A model generated the notes under the pieces. The model was given only the letters and a program-made list of their open reading frames with translations, was not told the DNA's origin and did no database searches. 64,000 bases of DNA. Origin: Micromonospora_G sp044458865 (GTDB lineage: Bacteria > Actinomycetota > Actinomycetes > Mycobacteriales > Micromonosporaceae). The position numbers and the translations under genes were made by a program. The stretch lies in contig NZ_JBITIH010000001.1 of NCBI RefSeq assembly GCF_044458865.1, positions 1 to 64,000 on the forward strand. The letters run 5' to 3'. Positions 34,971 to 44,158 of the stretch are shown one piece after another. Numbering within the stretch: the stretch's first letter is position 1; every line of letters begins with the position of its first letter.

Positions 34971-37900
34971 CTTCCAGTTCCTTGGGATCGTTCACGCAGC
35001 TCTTCGAGAACCATCTGCTCGATCGTGGCCGCGAAGTCGGCAAGTATCGGTCGGTCGAACAGCGCCTGCACCGGGATCGCGACACCCAGCGCGTCCCGCA
35101 GTCGGCCGACGACCCGGGTGGCGGCGAGGGATTGGCCACCGAGGGCGAAGAAATCGTCGTCTGCCCAGACCTGGGGCCGGTCGAGTACTTCCGCCCAGAC
35201 GGTCGCGACAAGTTTCTCGGCGTCTCCGTTGGGCGATACGCGAGACCCGCCGGTGGTCGAGGGCTGCGGCAGCGCCGCACGGTCCACCTTCCCGCTGGCC
35301 AGGAGCGGCAGCGCCGGCAGCGTCACCCACCGCCTGGGCACCATGTGCTCGGGAAGCCGTGTCCGCAGGCGGGCCTGGACGGCGGCCGGATCGACGTGCT
35401 CGGGGACGAGGTAGCCCACCAGGTCGGCGTCCACGTCCGAGCGCGCCACCACGACGACCGCGTCGGAGACGTCGGGGTCGGCCTTGAGCTGTGCCGCGAC
35501 CTCACCCGGTTCGATCCGCTGTCCGCGCACCTTGACCTGGTCGTCGACCCGGCCGTGGAATTCGAGAGTCCCGTCGGCGCGCCATCGGACGAGGTCGCCG
35601 CTGCGGTAGCAGCGCGCGTCGCTCCGGTACGGATCGGTGACGAACGAGGCCCCGGGCAGACCCCGGTAGCCGCGCGCCACTCCGGTCCCGCCGATCCACA
35701 ACTCCCCGACCACGCCCGGCGGCACCGCCCGGCCGAGGGGATCCATCACGTAGCAGCGTGCTCCCGCCACCGGTCGGCCGATCGGAATCGGGTTGGCCGC
35801 ACCGGCCAGAACCGGGTGCAGGGTCGAGATGACAGTCGCCTCTGTTGGCCCGTACTCGTTCCAGAGTTCGCCGACCCGATCGAGCAACTGCCCGGCCAGC
35901 CAGGCGTCCATCACCTCACCACCGCAGAACACGCGCAGCGCGGGATCCCCGCCCCACCCTGCGGCGAGCAGCATGCGCAGCGACGACGGAGTCAAGATGA
36001 CCACGGTCACGCCACTGTCGCTGATCCGCTCGGCCAGTGCGTAACCGTCCCTCGCGCAGGCCCGGTCGACGACGACACACCGGCCGCCGACGGACAGGGT
36101 GGGCCAGATCTCCTGGGCGGACATGTCGAAGGAGAGGGGCGCGACGACCGCCACGGAGTCCTTGGCGGTGAGGCCCTGGGTCGCGGAGAACCCGGCGACG
36201 AACGAGGCGATGTTGGTGTGGGTGGTTTCCACTCCTCTGGGTTGGCCGGTCGAACCGGAGGTGTAGGTGATGTACGCGAGACCTTCGGGGTCCGGTGCGG
36301 GCAGCACGCGGGCACCCTGGTCCGTGGCCAACTCGTCCACGTCGAGGCCGGGCAACCCGGCCGGAGCCGGTCCTCGGGTCAGCACCACACCCGCACCGCC
36401 GTCTGCGGCCATCCAGGCAAGCCGCTCCGCCGGGTGTTCGGGGTCCAGAGGCAGGTAGGTCGCCCCGGCCCGCCAGACAGCGAGCAGCGCGGCCGGGAGC
36501 AGGTGGTCACGAGGCAGGCTCACCCCGACGATGTCGCCGGGACGCACACCGACCGCCACCAGACCGACCGCCACCCGGCGGGACCAAGCCTCCAGTTCCG
36601 CGTAGGTGAGATCGCCTCCAGGACTGCTCACCGCGACCGCGTCCGGTCGGAGTGCGGCCTGAGACAGGATCGCCTCCACCAGCGTCGCCGGCCTCGCCTC
36701 GGGCAGCGCCGGCCCGTCGGCGAGGGCAAGCAGGGCCGCGTGCTCCTGCGCGGTTACCAGGCCGAAGTCGGAGAGCGGGCGCTCAGGATCGGCCAGCCCG
36801 GTGTGCAGGATTCTGATGATGCGGTCCGCGAAGACCTCCATGTCCGGCCGGTCGAAGCGCCGTACGGAGTATTCGACCTGAAGTTCCACCTCGGTGGCTG
36901 TTCGTGCCACGTATACGGTGAGTTCGGTCGGAGCGGCGCCCGAGCCGAGTTCGGTGACCAGGTCCAGTCCGATCCGCCCGACGGTGACCGTCGCGGGCTC
37001 TTCGATCGGCAGCATGCTCAGGGCCACCGGCGTCCGCGAGGCTCCGGTGAAGCGATGGGTGGGCAGGTTTCCGAGGAGGCTGGAAGCAGGCAGTTCCTGG
37101 TGGGCGAGCCCGGCCGAGATCGTGGCGGCGCACTGGCGCACCAAGCCGCGAAAGGTCAGCCCTCCCGCCATGCGCAGCCGTAGCGGCAGCACATCGACCA
37201 ACGGGCCGAGGAGCGCTTCCGTGCCGGCTCGGTGACGGCGTACGGCCGCCGCCCCCAGCACCACGTCGGCGCGACCGGTCAGGCCGCCGACCACGAGTCC
37301 CAGCGCGGCGAGGTATCCGGCAAACGGCGTGGTCCCGCTCGCGGTGGCGAATCGCTGCAACCGGTTCACCAGTTCCCGTTGCAGTGGGATCGTCAGCCGG
37401 ACACTCTCGTGACCTGGTGGCTCGGCGCGGCCGGGAAGGTCGTCGGGGATGACAGCCCCGGCCAGCTCCGCACGCCAGTACGCGTCGAGCCGTTCCCGTC
37501 GTCCCGGCATCGCGTCAAGCTCCCGCTCGTGCAGCGCGACATCACCGACCTGCACCGGCGGGCCGGTCACCGGCTCGCCGGCAAGTTCGGTCGCCAACTC
37601 CCGCAGGAACGGCATGGCGGCGCCGCCGTCGAACGCGAAGTGGTCGACGACCAGGATCACCTCGGCGACCTCGTCGGCCAGGCGGGCCATGGTGGCCCGC
37701 ATCAGCGGCACGTCCCGACGCAGGTCGAACGCGTACCCGGCCGCGGCCCGGCGAACCTCGGTCAGCTGTTCCTGCTGTTCGAGCGGAGGCAGACCGCGCA
37801 GGTCGACCTCGTCCACCGGCACCGGCGCTGGCGGACGGACCACCGAGTGCGGCTCCCCGTCGTCCACCACGACGCTGCGCAGCACCTCATGCCGCCGTAC

Positions 37901-39814
37901 GATCGCGGTCAGCGCGTGGTTCAGCACCGAGGCCGTTACCGGGCCGTGCACGGCGATGGCTATGGCGAGTGTGGTGACCGGGCTCGCCGGGTCAAGCTGC
38001 CGAAGGAACCAGAGTTCGCGCTGCGTGGCGGTGAGCGGGTAGTGCTCAAGGCCCGGCCGCCGGCGCAGCGACGGTTCCGGCTCAAGTGTGGCGAGTGCCC
38101 GGGCCAGTCCCTCCACCGTCGGGTGGCTCAGGAACTCTGCCAGCGGTACGGCGGTGCCGCGCCGGCGGCCGAGTTCGTTCACCACCCGTGCGGCTGCGAG
38201 CGAGTGACCGCCGAGGTCGGCGAACCGGTCGTCCACACTGACCTCTGCGATCCCGAGCACCTCGGCGATGACGTCGGCGACCTGCTGTTCGGTCTCGTCT
38301 CGTGGGGCGACGTACGAGGCGTCCGGATCGCGGCCGACCGTGATCGGTGGCAGGGCTGCCCGGTCTGCCTTGCCACTGGCCGCGACCGGAATCGCCGGCA
38401 ACACCGCGATCCGCCACGGCACCATGTATTCCGGCACCCGCGAGCCCAGCCAGGCCCGCAGCTCAGCCTCGGTGACCGCGTCCGATTCGACGTACCCGAC
38501 CAACCGGTCGGAGTCGACGAGCACGACCGCGTGCCGCACCCCGGGGTGCGAGGCGAGCACGGCCTCGATCTCCCCGAGTTCCACCCGGTAGCCGCGAATC
38601 TTGACCTGGTCGTCGACCCGACCCGCGAAGTAGTACGTCCCGCCCTCACGTCGGACCAGGTCGCCGGTTCGGTAGCCGAACGTGCCAAAGCTCTTCGCGG
38701 TCGTCTCGGGGCGGCCCAGGTATCCCCGTGCCACACCCGCTCCGGCCACCCAGAGCTCACCGACCTCACCGTCGGACAGAACCCTGCCGTCGGAGTCCCG
38801 TACGGACAGTTCCGCCCCACCGATGGGTTGGCCGATCGCGGGCTCCCCGGCGCCGGACCGGTCCACCTCCGCCACCACGCAGATGACCGTGCACTCGGTC
38901 GGGCCGTACGCGTTGAGAACCCGTGCGACCTGCGGGTTGGCGTAGATCCGGTCGTACAACGCCCGCGTCGCCGCCTCGCCGCCGGTGACCACGATCCGCA
39001 GGTTCGGCGGCAGCTGCTCGCGGAGCAGCACCGAGAGCGCCGACGGCACGACCGCCATCATGGTCACCTCTGACCAGGCCGCCAGGGACGGCGCGGCGAG
39101 CAGGTTGTCGGCGAGGATCACCGTGCCGCCGCAGACGAGCGGCACGAAGATCTCCCAGACCGAGGCGTCGAAACACACCGACGACGCCGCCAGCACCCCC
39201 CGCACCTCGTCCGGCGAGAAGGTCCGCGCTGCCCAGCGCAGGAAGTTGACCACGTTGCGGTGCTCGACAACCACACCCTTCGGCGTCCCGGTCGAGCCCG
39301 AGGTGTAGATGACATAGGCGGCGTCGCCTCCGGTGACCGTGAGGTCGAGACTCGCCGTCGGCGCTCCGTCGTCGACCCGTACCAGCGTGCTCGTCGGCGG
39401 CAGGACCTGTGCGGCACCGGCGGACGCCACGATGACGTCCAGCCCCGCGTCCTCGACGACGAATCGTGTCCGCTCCACCGGATACGACCGGTCCAGCGGC
39501 ACGTAGGCGGCACCAGCCTTCAGCACACCGAGCAGGGCCGGCACCAGCCACTCGTCCCGGTCCACGCAGACTCCGACCAACGCGCCCGGTCGGACCCCCT
39601 GCTCGTACAGCCGGCGGGCTACGCCGTCTGCCCGCTGGTCGACCTCGGCGTAACTGAGCCGTGTCAGGCCCACGACCACCGCCGTGCGGTCCGGTGTCCG
39701 CCGTGCCTGCCGCTCGAACGCCTCGTGTACGCAGGACACGTTCTCAAGAAGGTCGACGACGCTTCCGAGGGACCGAGGCGCGGACTGGTCGTGCTGGTGG
39801 GAGTCGTGTTCCAT
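34967..39814 (-). CDS. NRPS 1: A-T-C-A-T (loading module and module 2)
   Basis: 1615 residues from ATG 39814. It starts with an adenylation domain ('YTSGSTGTPKG' at about 168-178) and has no N-terminal condensation domain, so it should begin the peptide. Carrier Ser538 (GGHSLAAAR), condensation (catalytic His725 in DHFAFDGG; the first His of HHXXXDG is Asp724), second adenylation ('YTSGSTGQPRG' at about 1180-1190), carrier Ser1562 (GGQSLAATR). The by-eye code of the first A domain is D-A-W-A-V-G-A-V-I-K, close to a published Leu code (DAWLYGAVMK, from memory) with smaller pocket residues. The second is D-M-Q-I-F-G-E-V-I-K, not recognised. First synthetase gene, 97 nt after the LeuB-like gene. 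Confidence 0.95.
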   Translation of the reverse strand: MEHDSHQHDQSAPRSLGSVVDLLENVSCVHEAFERQARRTPDRTAVVVGLTRLSYAEVDQRADGVARRLYEQGVRPGALVGVCVDRDEWLVPALLGVLKAGAAYVPLDRSYPVERTRFVVEDAGLDVIVASAGAAQVLPPTSTLVRVDDGAPTASLDLTVTGGDAAYVIYTSGSTGTPKGVVVEHRNVVNFLRWAARTFSPDEVRGVLAASSVCFDASVWEIFVPLVCGGTVILADNLLAAPSLAAWSEVTMMAVVPSALSVLLREQLPPNLRIVVTGGEAATRALYDRIYANPQVARVLNAYGPTECTVICVVAEVDRSGAGEPAIGQPIGGAELSVRDSDGRVLSDGEVGELWVAGAGVARGYLGRPETTAKSFGTFGYRTGDLVRREGGTYYFAGRVDDQVKIRGYRVELGEIEAVLASHPGVRHAVVLVDSDRLVGYVESDAVTEAELRAWLGSRVPEYMVPWRIAVLPAIPVAASGKADRAALPPITVGRDPDASYVAPRDETEQQVADVIAEVLGIAEVSVDDRFADLGGHSLAAARVVNELGRRRGTAVPLAEFLSHPTVEGLARALATLEPEPSLRRRPGLEHYPLTATQRELWFLRQLDPASPVTTLAIAIAVHGPVTASVLNHALTAIVRRHEVLRSVVVDDGEPHSVVRPPAPVPVDEVDLRGLPPLEQQEQLTEVRRAAAGYAFDLRRDVPLMRATMARLADEVAEVILVVDHFAFDGGAAMPFLRELATELAGEPVTGPPVQVGDVALHERELDAMPGRRERLDAYWRAELAGAVIPDDLPGRAEPPGHESVRLTIPLQRELVNRLQRFATASGTTPFAGYLAALGLVVGGLTGRADVVLGAAAVRRHRAGTEALLGPLVDVLPLRLRMAGGLTFRGLVRQCAATISAGLAHQELPASSLLGNLPTHRFTGASRTPVALSMLPIEEPATVTVGRIGLDLVTELGSGAAPTELTVYVARTATEVELQVEYSVRRFDRPDMEVFADRIIRILHTGLADPERPLSDFGLVTAQEHAALLALADGPALPEARPATLVEAILSQAALRPDAVAVSSPGGDLTYAELEAWSRRVAVGLVAVGVRPGDIVGVSLPRDHLLPAALLAVWRAGATYLPLDPEHPAERLAWMAADGGAGVVLTRGPAPAGLPGLDVDELATDQGARVLPAPDPEGLAYITYTSGSTGQPRGVETTHTNIASFVAGFSATQGLTAKDSVAVVAPLSFDMSAQEIWPTLSVGGRCVVVDRACARDGYALAERISDSGVTVVILTPSSLRMLLAAGWGGDPALRVFCGGEVMDAWLAGQLLDRVGELWNEYGPTEATVISTLHPVLAGAANPIPIGRPVAGARCYVMDPLGRAVPPGVVGELWIGGTGVARGYRGLPGASFVTDPYRSDARCYRSGDLVRWRADGTLEFHGRVDDQVKVRGQRIEPGEVAAQLKADPDVSDAVVVVARSDVDADLVGYLVPEHVDPAAVQARLRTRLPEHMVPRRWVTLPALPLLASGKVDRAALPQPSTTGGSRVSPNGDAEKLVATVWAEVLDRPQVWADDDFFALGGQSLAATRVVGRLRDALGVAIPVQALFDRPILADFAATIEQMVLEELRERSQGTGR

Positions 39815-39911
39815 GGCTCTTACTGCTCTTTCACTGGGAGACCTCGGCGTGCCGGGGTGGGAGTTGTTCGGCTCGTACCAGCCGCGCGTGCGCTGGTCGG
39901 GCGGTGGCGGC

Positions 39912-40940
39912 TCAGCGGATGGCGGCGCGGATAGCGGCGCCGGCCTGCGCAGTGGTGAGCGTGCCCCCGATCTCCGCTGTGCAGCGCCGTGCCGTGACCG
40001 TTTCGGCGACCGCCGCCCGGATCGCCGAGGCGGCCCGGTCGAGCGCGAGATTCTCGCAGAGCAGCGCCGCGCTGAGGATCGCCCCGATCGGGTTCGCCAG
40101 CCCCTGCCCGGCGATGTCCGGGGCGCTGCCGTGCACCGGCTCGTACAGACCGAAGCCGCTCTGTGGGTTGAGGTTCGCCGAGGCCGCCATCCCGATACCC
40201 CCGGCGAGTTGGGCCGCCAGGTCGCTGAGAATGTCCCCGTACGAGTTGTTGGTGACGATGACGTCGAACGCCGACGGGTCCGCGACCAGCTTCATCGCCG
40301 CCGCGTCCACGTACAGATGGTGGTGCTGCATGTCCGGATGCCGGCGAGTCGCCTCTCGCCAACAGCGCTGCCAGAGCTGACCGCCGTTGCGTACCGCGTT
40401 GGCCTTGTCGACGAGCGTCACCGACCGCCGGGCGACCGAGAACGCGTAGTCGATCAGTCGGGAGACTCCCTGGTAGGTGTTCACCTCCTCGTCGATGGCG
40501 ATCTCGTTGTCGGTCCCGGGACGCAGCGAACCGCCGATTCCGGCGTAGAGCCCTTCCGAGTTCTCGCGCACGATCACGCAGTCCACGTGCCGGCGGCGGG
40601 CGTCCCGCAGCGGGCTCAACCGCTCGTCCCACAGGAAGGACGGTCGGTGGTTCACGTACAGGTCCAGCTCGAACCGCAACCGGAGCAGCACTCCGCGCGC
40701 GTAGTCCGGCGTCCGGACCCGGGGGTCCCCGACCGCGCCGAACAGCACCGACCCCGCTCGTCCGATCCGGTCGAGATCCCCGGCCGACAGGCTCTCACCG
40801 GTCGCCAGGTAGGTGTCGGCGTTGATGTGGTCGAGAACGTCGAACTCCAGGCCGAGCTGCATCTCTGTGAGAAGCTGGACCGCCTCGGCCGTCACCTCGG
40901 GCCCGATGCCGTCACCGGGCACTACCGCGACCAGCGTCAC
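39912..40940 (-). CDS. LeuB-like 3-alkylmalate / beta-decarboxylating dehydrogenase
   Basis: 342 residues; GTG 40940 overlaps the aminotransferase stop by 4 nt. NAD-dependent isocitrate/isopropylmalate dehydrogenase family: 'VAVVPGDGIGPEVTAEAVQLL', 'CVIVRENSEGLYAGIGG', 'DKANAVRNGG', 'NSYGDILSDLAAQLAGGIGMAASANLNP' and 'YEPVHGSAPDIAGQGLANPIG'. The RENSEGLYAG segment differs from standard bacterial LeuB and is nearer homoisocitrate/archaeal-type members, so its substrate may be a non-leucine 3-substituted malate. It would oxidise and decarboxylate the isomerised malate to the chain-extended 2-oxo acid. Last enzyme gene before the synthetases. Confidence 0.88.
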   Translation of the reverse strand: MTLVAVVPGDGIGPEVTAEAVQLLTEMQLGLEFDVLDHINADTYLATGESLSAGDLDRIGRAGSVLFGAVGDPRVRTPDYARGVLLRLRFELDLYVNHRPSFLWDERLSPLRDARRRHVDCVIVRENSEGLYAGIGGSLRPGTDNEIAIDEEVNTYQGVSRLIDYAFSVARRSVTLVDKANAVRNGGQLWQRCWREATRRHPDMQHHHLYVDAAAMKLVADPSAFDVIVTNNSYGDILSDLAAQLAGGIGMAASANLNPQSGFGLYEPVHGSAPDIAGQGLANPIGAILSAALLCENLALDRAASAIRAAVAETVTARRCTAEIGGTLTTAQAGAAIRAAIR

Positions 40941-42121
40941 CGTGACACTCCTGGGGCGAGTCGTTGCGCGGCCTGGTCGAGAAGCTGCGGCGGCTTGTTG
41001 AACGCGACGCGGATGAATCCCGAGTTCGCACCGCGATCCGAGGAGAAGATTCGCCCCGGTGCGACCAGCACGCCGGTCTCCGCCGCCAGCCGGTACACAA
41101 AGTCGGCGCAGTCCTGACCCTGGTACGGACCGTCCAGTTCGGCCACCACGTAGCAGCCGCCCTCAGGGACGTGGCACCGCAGTCCCAGCCCGCGGAAGAT
41201 GTCCACGGCCCGGTCTCGCAGCTCCTGCAACTGGGGGCGGGGATCCCAGGCGTCCGAGCCGATCACTCCGGAGCGGGCCACCGCCTCCTGCAACGGCGCG
41301 ACGACCCCGGAGGTCAGGCCCAGGTGCACCTGCCTCAGCGCCCGGGTGAGAGCCGGCGCGGCCCGCAGGAAACCGAGCCGCCAGCCACTGACCGCATATG
41401 TCTTCGAGAGGCTGCCCACCACGATGCCGCGCTCGTGCAGGCCCGGTACGTCGACCACCGACAGATGCCGGCGCCCGTCGTAGACGTAGGCGGTGTAGAC
41501 CTCGTCCGAGATCACATGCAGGTCGTACCGCTCGGCGAGTTCCGCGATCTCGCGCCATTCGTTCGCGTCGAGCACCCGACCGGTCGGGTTGTTCGGCGAG
41601 TTGACGATGATGGCCCTGGTACGTGGCCCGATCGCCGCCTGGAGCGCCCCTTCCTCCCAGCGCCAGTGCGGCGGACGGAGCCGGACGAACCGTGGCGTCG
41701 CGGAGGCCAACGCGATGGCGCTGAGGAAGTTCTCGAAGGCGGGCTCCAGGACGACGACCTCGTCCCCGGGGTTGAGCAACGTGAGTGCCGCCACGCAGAG
41801 TGCCTCCGAGGCTCCCAGGGTGACTGTCACCTCGGTCTCCGGATCGGCAGGGGTCGCGAAGGAGGCGGCGAGTGCGGCACGCAGGCGCGGGTTGCCGCGC
41901 ACGTCGGCGTACTGGCTGTGCCCGTCGCGCAGCGCGGTCGTGACCTCGTCGATCATCGCCTGGGGTGGCCGTGGCCAACTCGGGGTTCCCAACGCCAGGT
42001 CGATCGTGTCCGCCCGCACCGACTCGGTGAATCGACCCAGGCCGCCGACGGGCAGTTGGCGCAGTCGGCGGGCGCCGACGAATTCACCGGCGTCGGCTGG
42101 AGCACTCACTGTGTTGGTCAC
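40937..42121 (-). CDS. PLP-dependent aminotransferase (class I/II)
   Basis: 394 residues; GTG 42121 overlaps the LeuD stop by 4 nt. Fold type I features: 'YADVRGNPRLRAALA', 'TLGASEALCVAALTLLNPGDEVVVLEP', substrate-binding 'VNSPNNPTGRVLDANEW', Asp in ISDEVYTAYVYDG and the Schiff-base Lys in GSLSKTYAVSGWRLGFL. The Arg in FIRVAF binds the carboxylate. In this operon it most likely aminates the 2-oxo acid produced by the LeuACDB-like enzymes, giving the unusual amino acid for the synthetases. Its own substrate range cannot be read from sequence. Confidence 0.92.
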   Translation of the reverse strand: MTNTVSAPADAGEFVGARRLRQLPVGGLGRFTESVRADTIDLALGTPSWPRPPQAMIDEVTTALRDGHSQYADVRGNPRLRAALAASFATPADPETEVTVTLGASEALCVAALTLLNPGDEVVVLEPAFENFLSAIALASATPRFVRLRPPHWRWEEGALQAAIGPRTRAIIVNSPNNPTGRVLDANEWREIAELAERYDLHVISDEVYTAYVYDGRRHLSVVDVPGLHERGIVVGSLSKTYAVSGWRLGFLRAAPALTRALRQVHLGLTSGVVAPLQEAVARSGVIGSDAWDPRPQLQELRDRAVDIFRGLGLRCHVPEGGCYVVAELDGPYQGQDCADFVYRLAAETGVLVAPGRIFSSDRGANSGFIRVAFNKPPQLLDQAAQRLAPGVSR

Positions 42122-42747
42122 TGGTGACCGGCCTGGTCTGCGAAGGTCGCGCCGCCAGCGCGCCGGGTGGAGGGCAACCAGTGGGAGCGAGTTCTCTCGT
42201 ACGCCTCGATGTCGGTCTGATCCCGCAACGTGACCTCGATGTCGTCGAGACCGTTGCGCAGCAGCCAGCGGGCGCGCTCGTCGATCTCGAACGACCAGAC
42301 GTCCGTACCGGCGGTCACCTCGCACCGGTCGAGGTCGACGCTGATCTCGGAGTGGGGGTCGGTCTCGCATCGGCGCATCAGGGCTTCGACCACCCCGTCC
42401 GGCAGGGCCACTGTGAGCAGCGCGTTGCGCAACGCGTTCCGGTTGAAGATGTCACCGAACCGGGACGAGATCACAACCGCGAACCCCCAGTCGCGCAACG
42501 CCCAGACGGCGTGCTCTCGGGAGCTTCCGGTGCCGAAGTTGGAGTCGGCCAGTAGGACGCTGGCGCCCGCGTGCTCGGGGCGGTTGAGGACGAAATCCCC
42601 GTCCGCCCGCCACCGTGCGAACAGTCCATCGCCGAGCCCGGTACGGGTGAGGCGCTTGCAGAATTCGGCCGGAATGATCTGGTCGGTGTCGACGTTGCTG
42701 CGACGCAGCGGAACGGCCCGACCGGTGTGTGTCGTGAATGGTTGCAT
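42118..42747 (-). CDS. leuD: 3-isopropylmalate dehydratase small subunit (LeuD-like)
   Basis: 209 residues from ATG 42747. The AAGGA lies over the LeuC stop, 10 nt upstream, indicating coupled translation. Typical swivelling-domain motifs: 'RRSNVDTDQIIPAEFCKRL', 'LLADSNFGTGSSREHAVWALRDWGFAVVISSRFGDIF' and 'NALRNALLTVALP'. It forms the isomerase with LeuC, moving the hydroxyl of an alkylmalate. Being in an NRPS operon, it is probably a second copy devoted to the peptide precursor and not the housekeeping leucine enzyme (inference). Confidence 0.93.
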   Translation of the reverse strand: MQPFTTHTGRAVPLRRSNVDTDQIIPAEFCKRLTRTGLGDGLFARWRADGDFVLNRPEHAGASVLLADSNFGTGSSREHAVWALRDWGFAVVISSRFGDIFNRNALRNALLTVALPDGVVEALMRRCETDPHSEISVDLDRCEVTAGTDVWSFEIDERARWLLRNGLDDIEVTLRDQTDIEAYERTRSHWLPSTRRAGGATFADQAGHQ

Positions 42748-42757
42748 CGCTCGTCCT

Positions 42758-44158
42758 TCAGACCAGGTCGTTCGGGCTGGCCAACCGGCCGGTCACCGCG
42801 GTCGCCGCCGCGACGGCGGGTGACACCAGGTGGGTGCGGGCGCGGTCACCCTGCCGCCCCTCGAAGTTGCGGTTGGAGGTGGAGGCGACCCGCTCACTGC
42901 CGGTGAGTCGGTCGGCGTTCATGCCCAGACACATCGAGCAGCCGGGCTGCCGCCACTCGGCGCCGGAGGCGAGAAAGACCTCGTTGAGTCCTTCCTGCTC
43001 CGCCTGTGCACGAACCTGGGCGGAGCCCGGTACGACGAGCATCCGTACTCCGGGACTCACCCGGCGGCCTCGCAGGACCGCAGCGGCGGCCCGTAGGTCC
43101 TCGATCCGTCCGTTGGTGCAGGACCCGACGAAAACGGTGTCGATCCCGATGTCACGCATTCGGGTGCCGGGTCGGAGGTCCATGTAGGCGAGCGCCCGGC
43201 GTGCCGCAGCCTCGTCCGCAGGATCGTCGTACGACTCCGGTGCCGGCACCACGCTGTCCAGAGAGACCACGTGTCCGGGGTTGGTTCCCCAGGTCACGTG
43301 CGGCGCCAACGCGTTGAGGTCGATCTCCACCACCCGGTCGAAGACGGCCCCCTCGTCGGTGGCCAGCGTCCGCCAGTCAGCGACCGCGTCCTCCCAGGCA
43401 GGCCCGGTGGGAGCGTGTGGGCGACCCTGGAGATAGGCGATCGTGATGTCGTCCGGCGCGATCATCCCGGCCCGTGCGCCCGCCTCGATGCTCATGTTGC
43501 AAAGGGTCATCCGGCCCTCTACGGACAGCGCCCGCACCGCCTCGCCCCGGTACTCGATCACGTAACCCTGGCCGCCGTTGGTGCCGACTGCGCCGATCAG
43601 CGCGAGCACGATGTCCTTCGCCGTGGTACCCACCGGGGGTAGCCCGACGAACTCGACCGCCATGGTCTTCGGTCGAGCGACCGCGAGCGTCTGGGTCGCC
43701 AGGACGTGCTCCACGTCGCTGGTGCCGACCCCGAAGGCGAGCGTGCCCAGTGCGCCGTGCGTCGAGGTGTGGCTGTCGCCGCAGACGACCAACATGCCTG
43801 GTTGGACCAATCCGAGCTCGGGACCGACGACGTGCACGATGCCCTGCCGGGCGTCACCGAGTGAGTACAGTTCGATGCCGTGCTCGGCGCAGTTGCGCCG
43901 AAGCGCCTCAAGTTGCTCTCTGCCGACCTGGTCGGTCACCGACAACGACCGGGTGGGCACATTGTGGTCCTCGACCGCGAGGGTGAGGTCCGGCCGTCGC
44001 ACCGGGCGACCGGAGAGCCGAAGTCCTTCGAATGCCTGCGGTGACGTCACCTCGTGGGTCAGGTGCAGGTCGATGTAGAGCAGGTCGGTCCGCTCGTCCA
44101 CCGCCCGTACGACGTGCCGCTGCCAGAGCTTCTCGGCCAGGGTCCGGGGCGTACTCAC
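42758..44158 (-). CDS. leuC: 3-isopropylmalate dehydratase large subunit (LeuC-like)
   Basis: 466 residues; the start at 44158 overlaps the LeuA-like stop by 4 nt. Aconitase family: 'CGDSHTSTHGALGTLAFGVGTSDVEHVLATQT', cluster Cys in 'FVGSCTNGR' and 'GCSMCLGMN', and 'ERVASTSNRNFEGRQG' near the end. Length equals ordinary LeuC. With LeuD it isomerises an alkylmalate through an Fe4S4 cluster. The aconitase step of homophenylalanine or similar chain-extension pathways uses the same family, so the R-group is open. Confidence 0.94.
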   Translation of the reverse strand: MSTPRTLAEKLWQRHVVRAVDERTDLLYIDLHLTHEVTSPQAFEGLRLSGRPVRRPDLTLAVEDHNVPTRSLSVTDQVGREQLEALRRNCAEHGIELYSLGDARQGIVHVVGPELGLVQPGMLVVCGDSHTSTHGALGTLAFGVGTSDVEHVLATQTLAVARPKTMAVEFVGLPPVGTTAKDIVLALIGAVGTNGGQGYVIEYRGEAVRALSVEGRMTLCNMSIEAGARAGMIAPDDITIAYLQGRPHAPTGPAWEDAVADWRTLATDEGAVFDRVVEIDLNALAPHVTWGTNPGHVVSLDSVVPAPESYDDPADEAAARRALAYMDLRPGTRMRDIGIDTVFVGSCTNGRIEDLRAAAAVLRGRRVSPGVRMLVVPGSAQVRAQAEQEGLNEVFLASGAEWRQPGCSMCLGMNADRLTGSERVASTSNRNFEGRQGDRARTHLVSPAVAAATAVTGRLASPNDLV

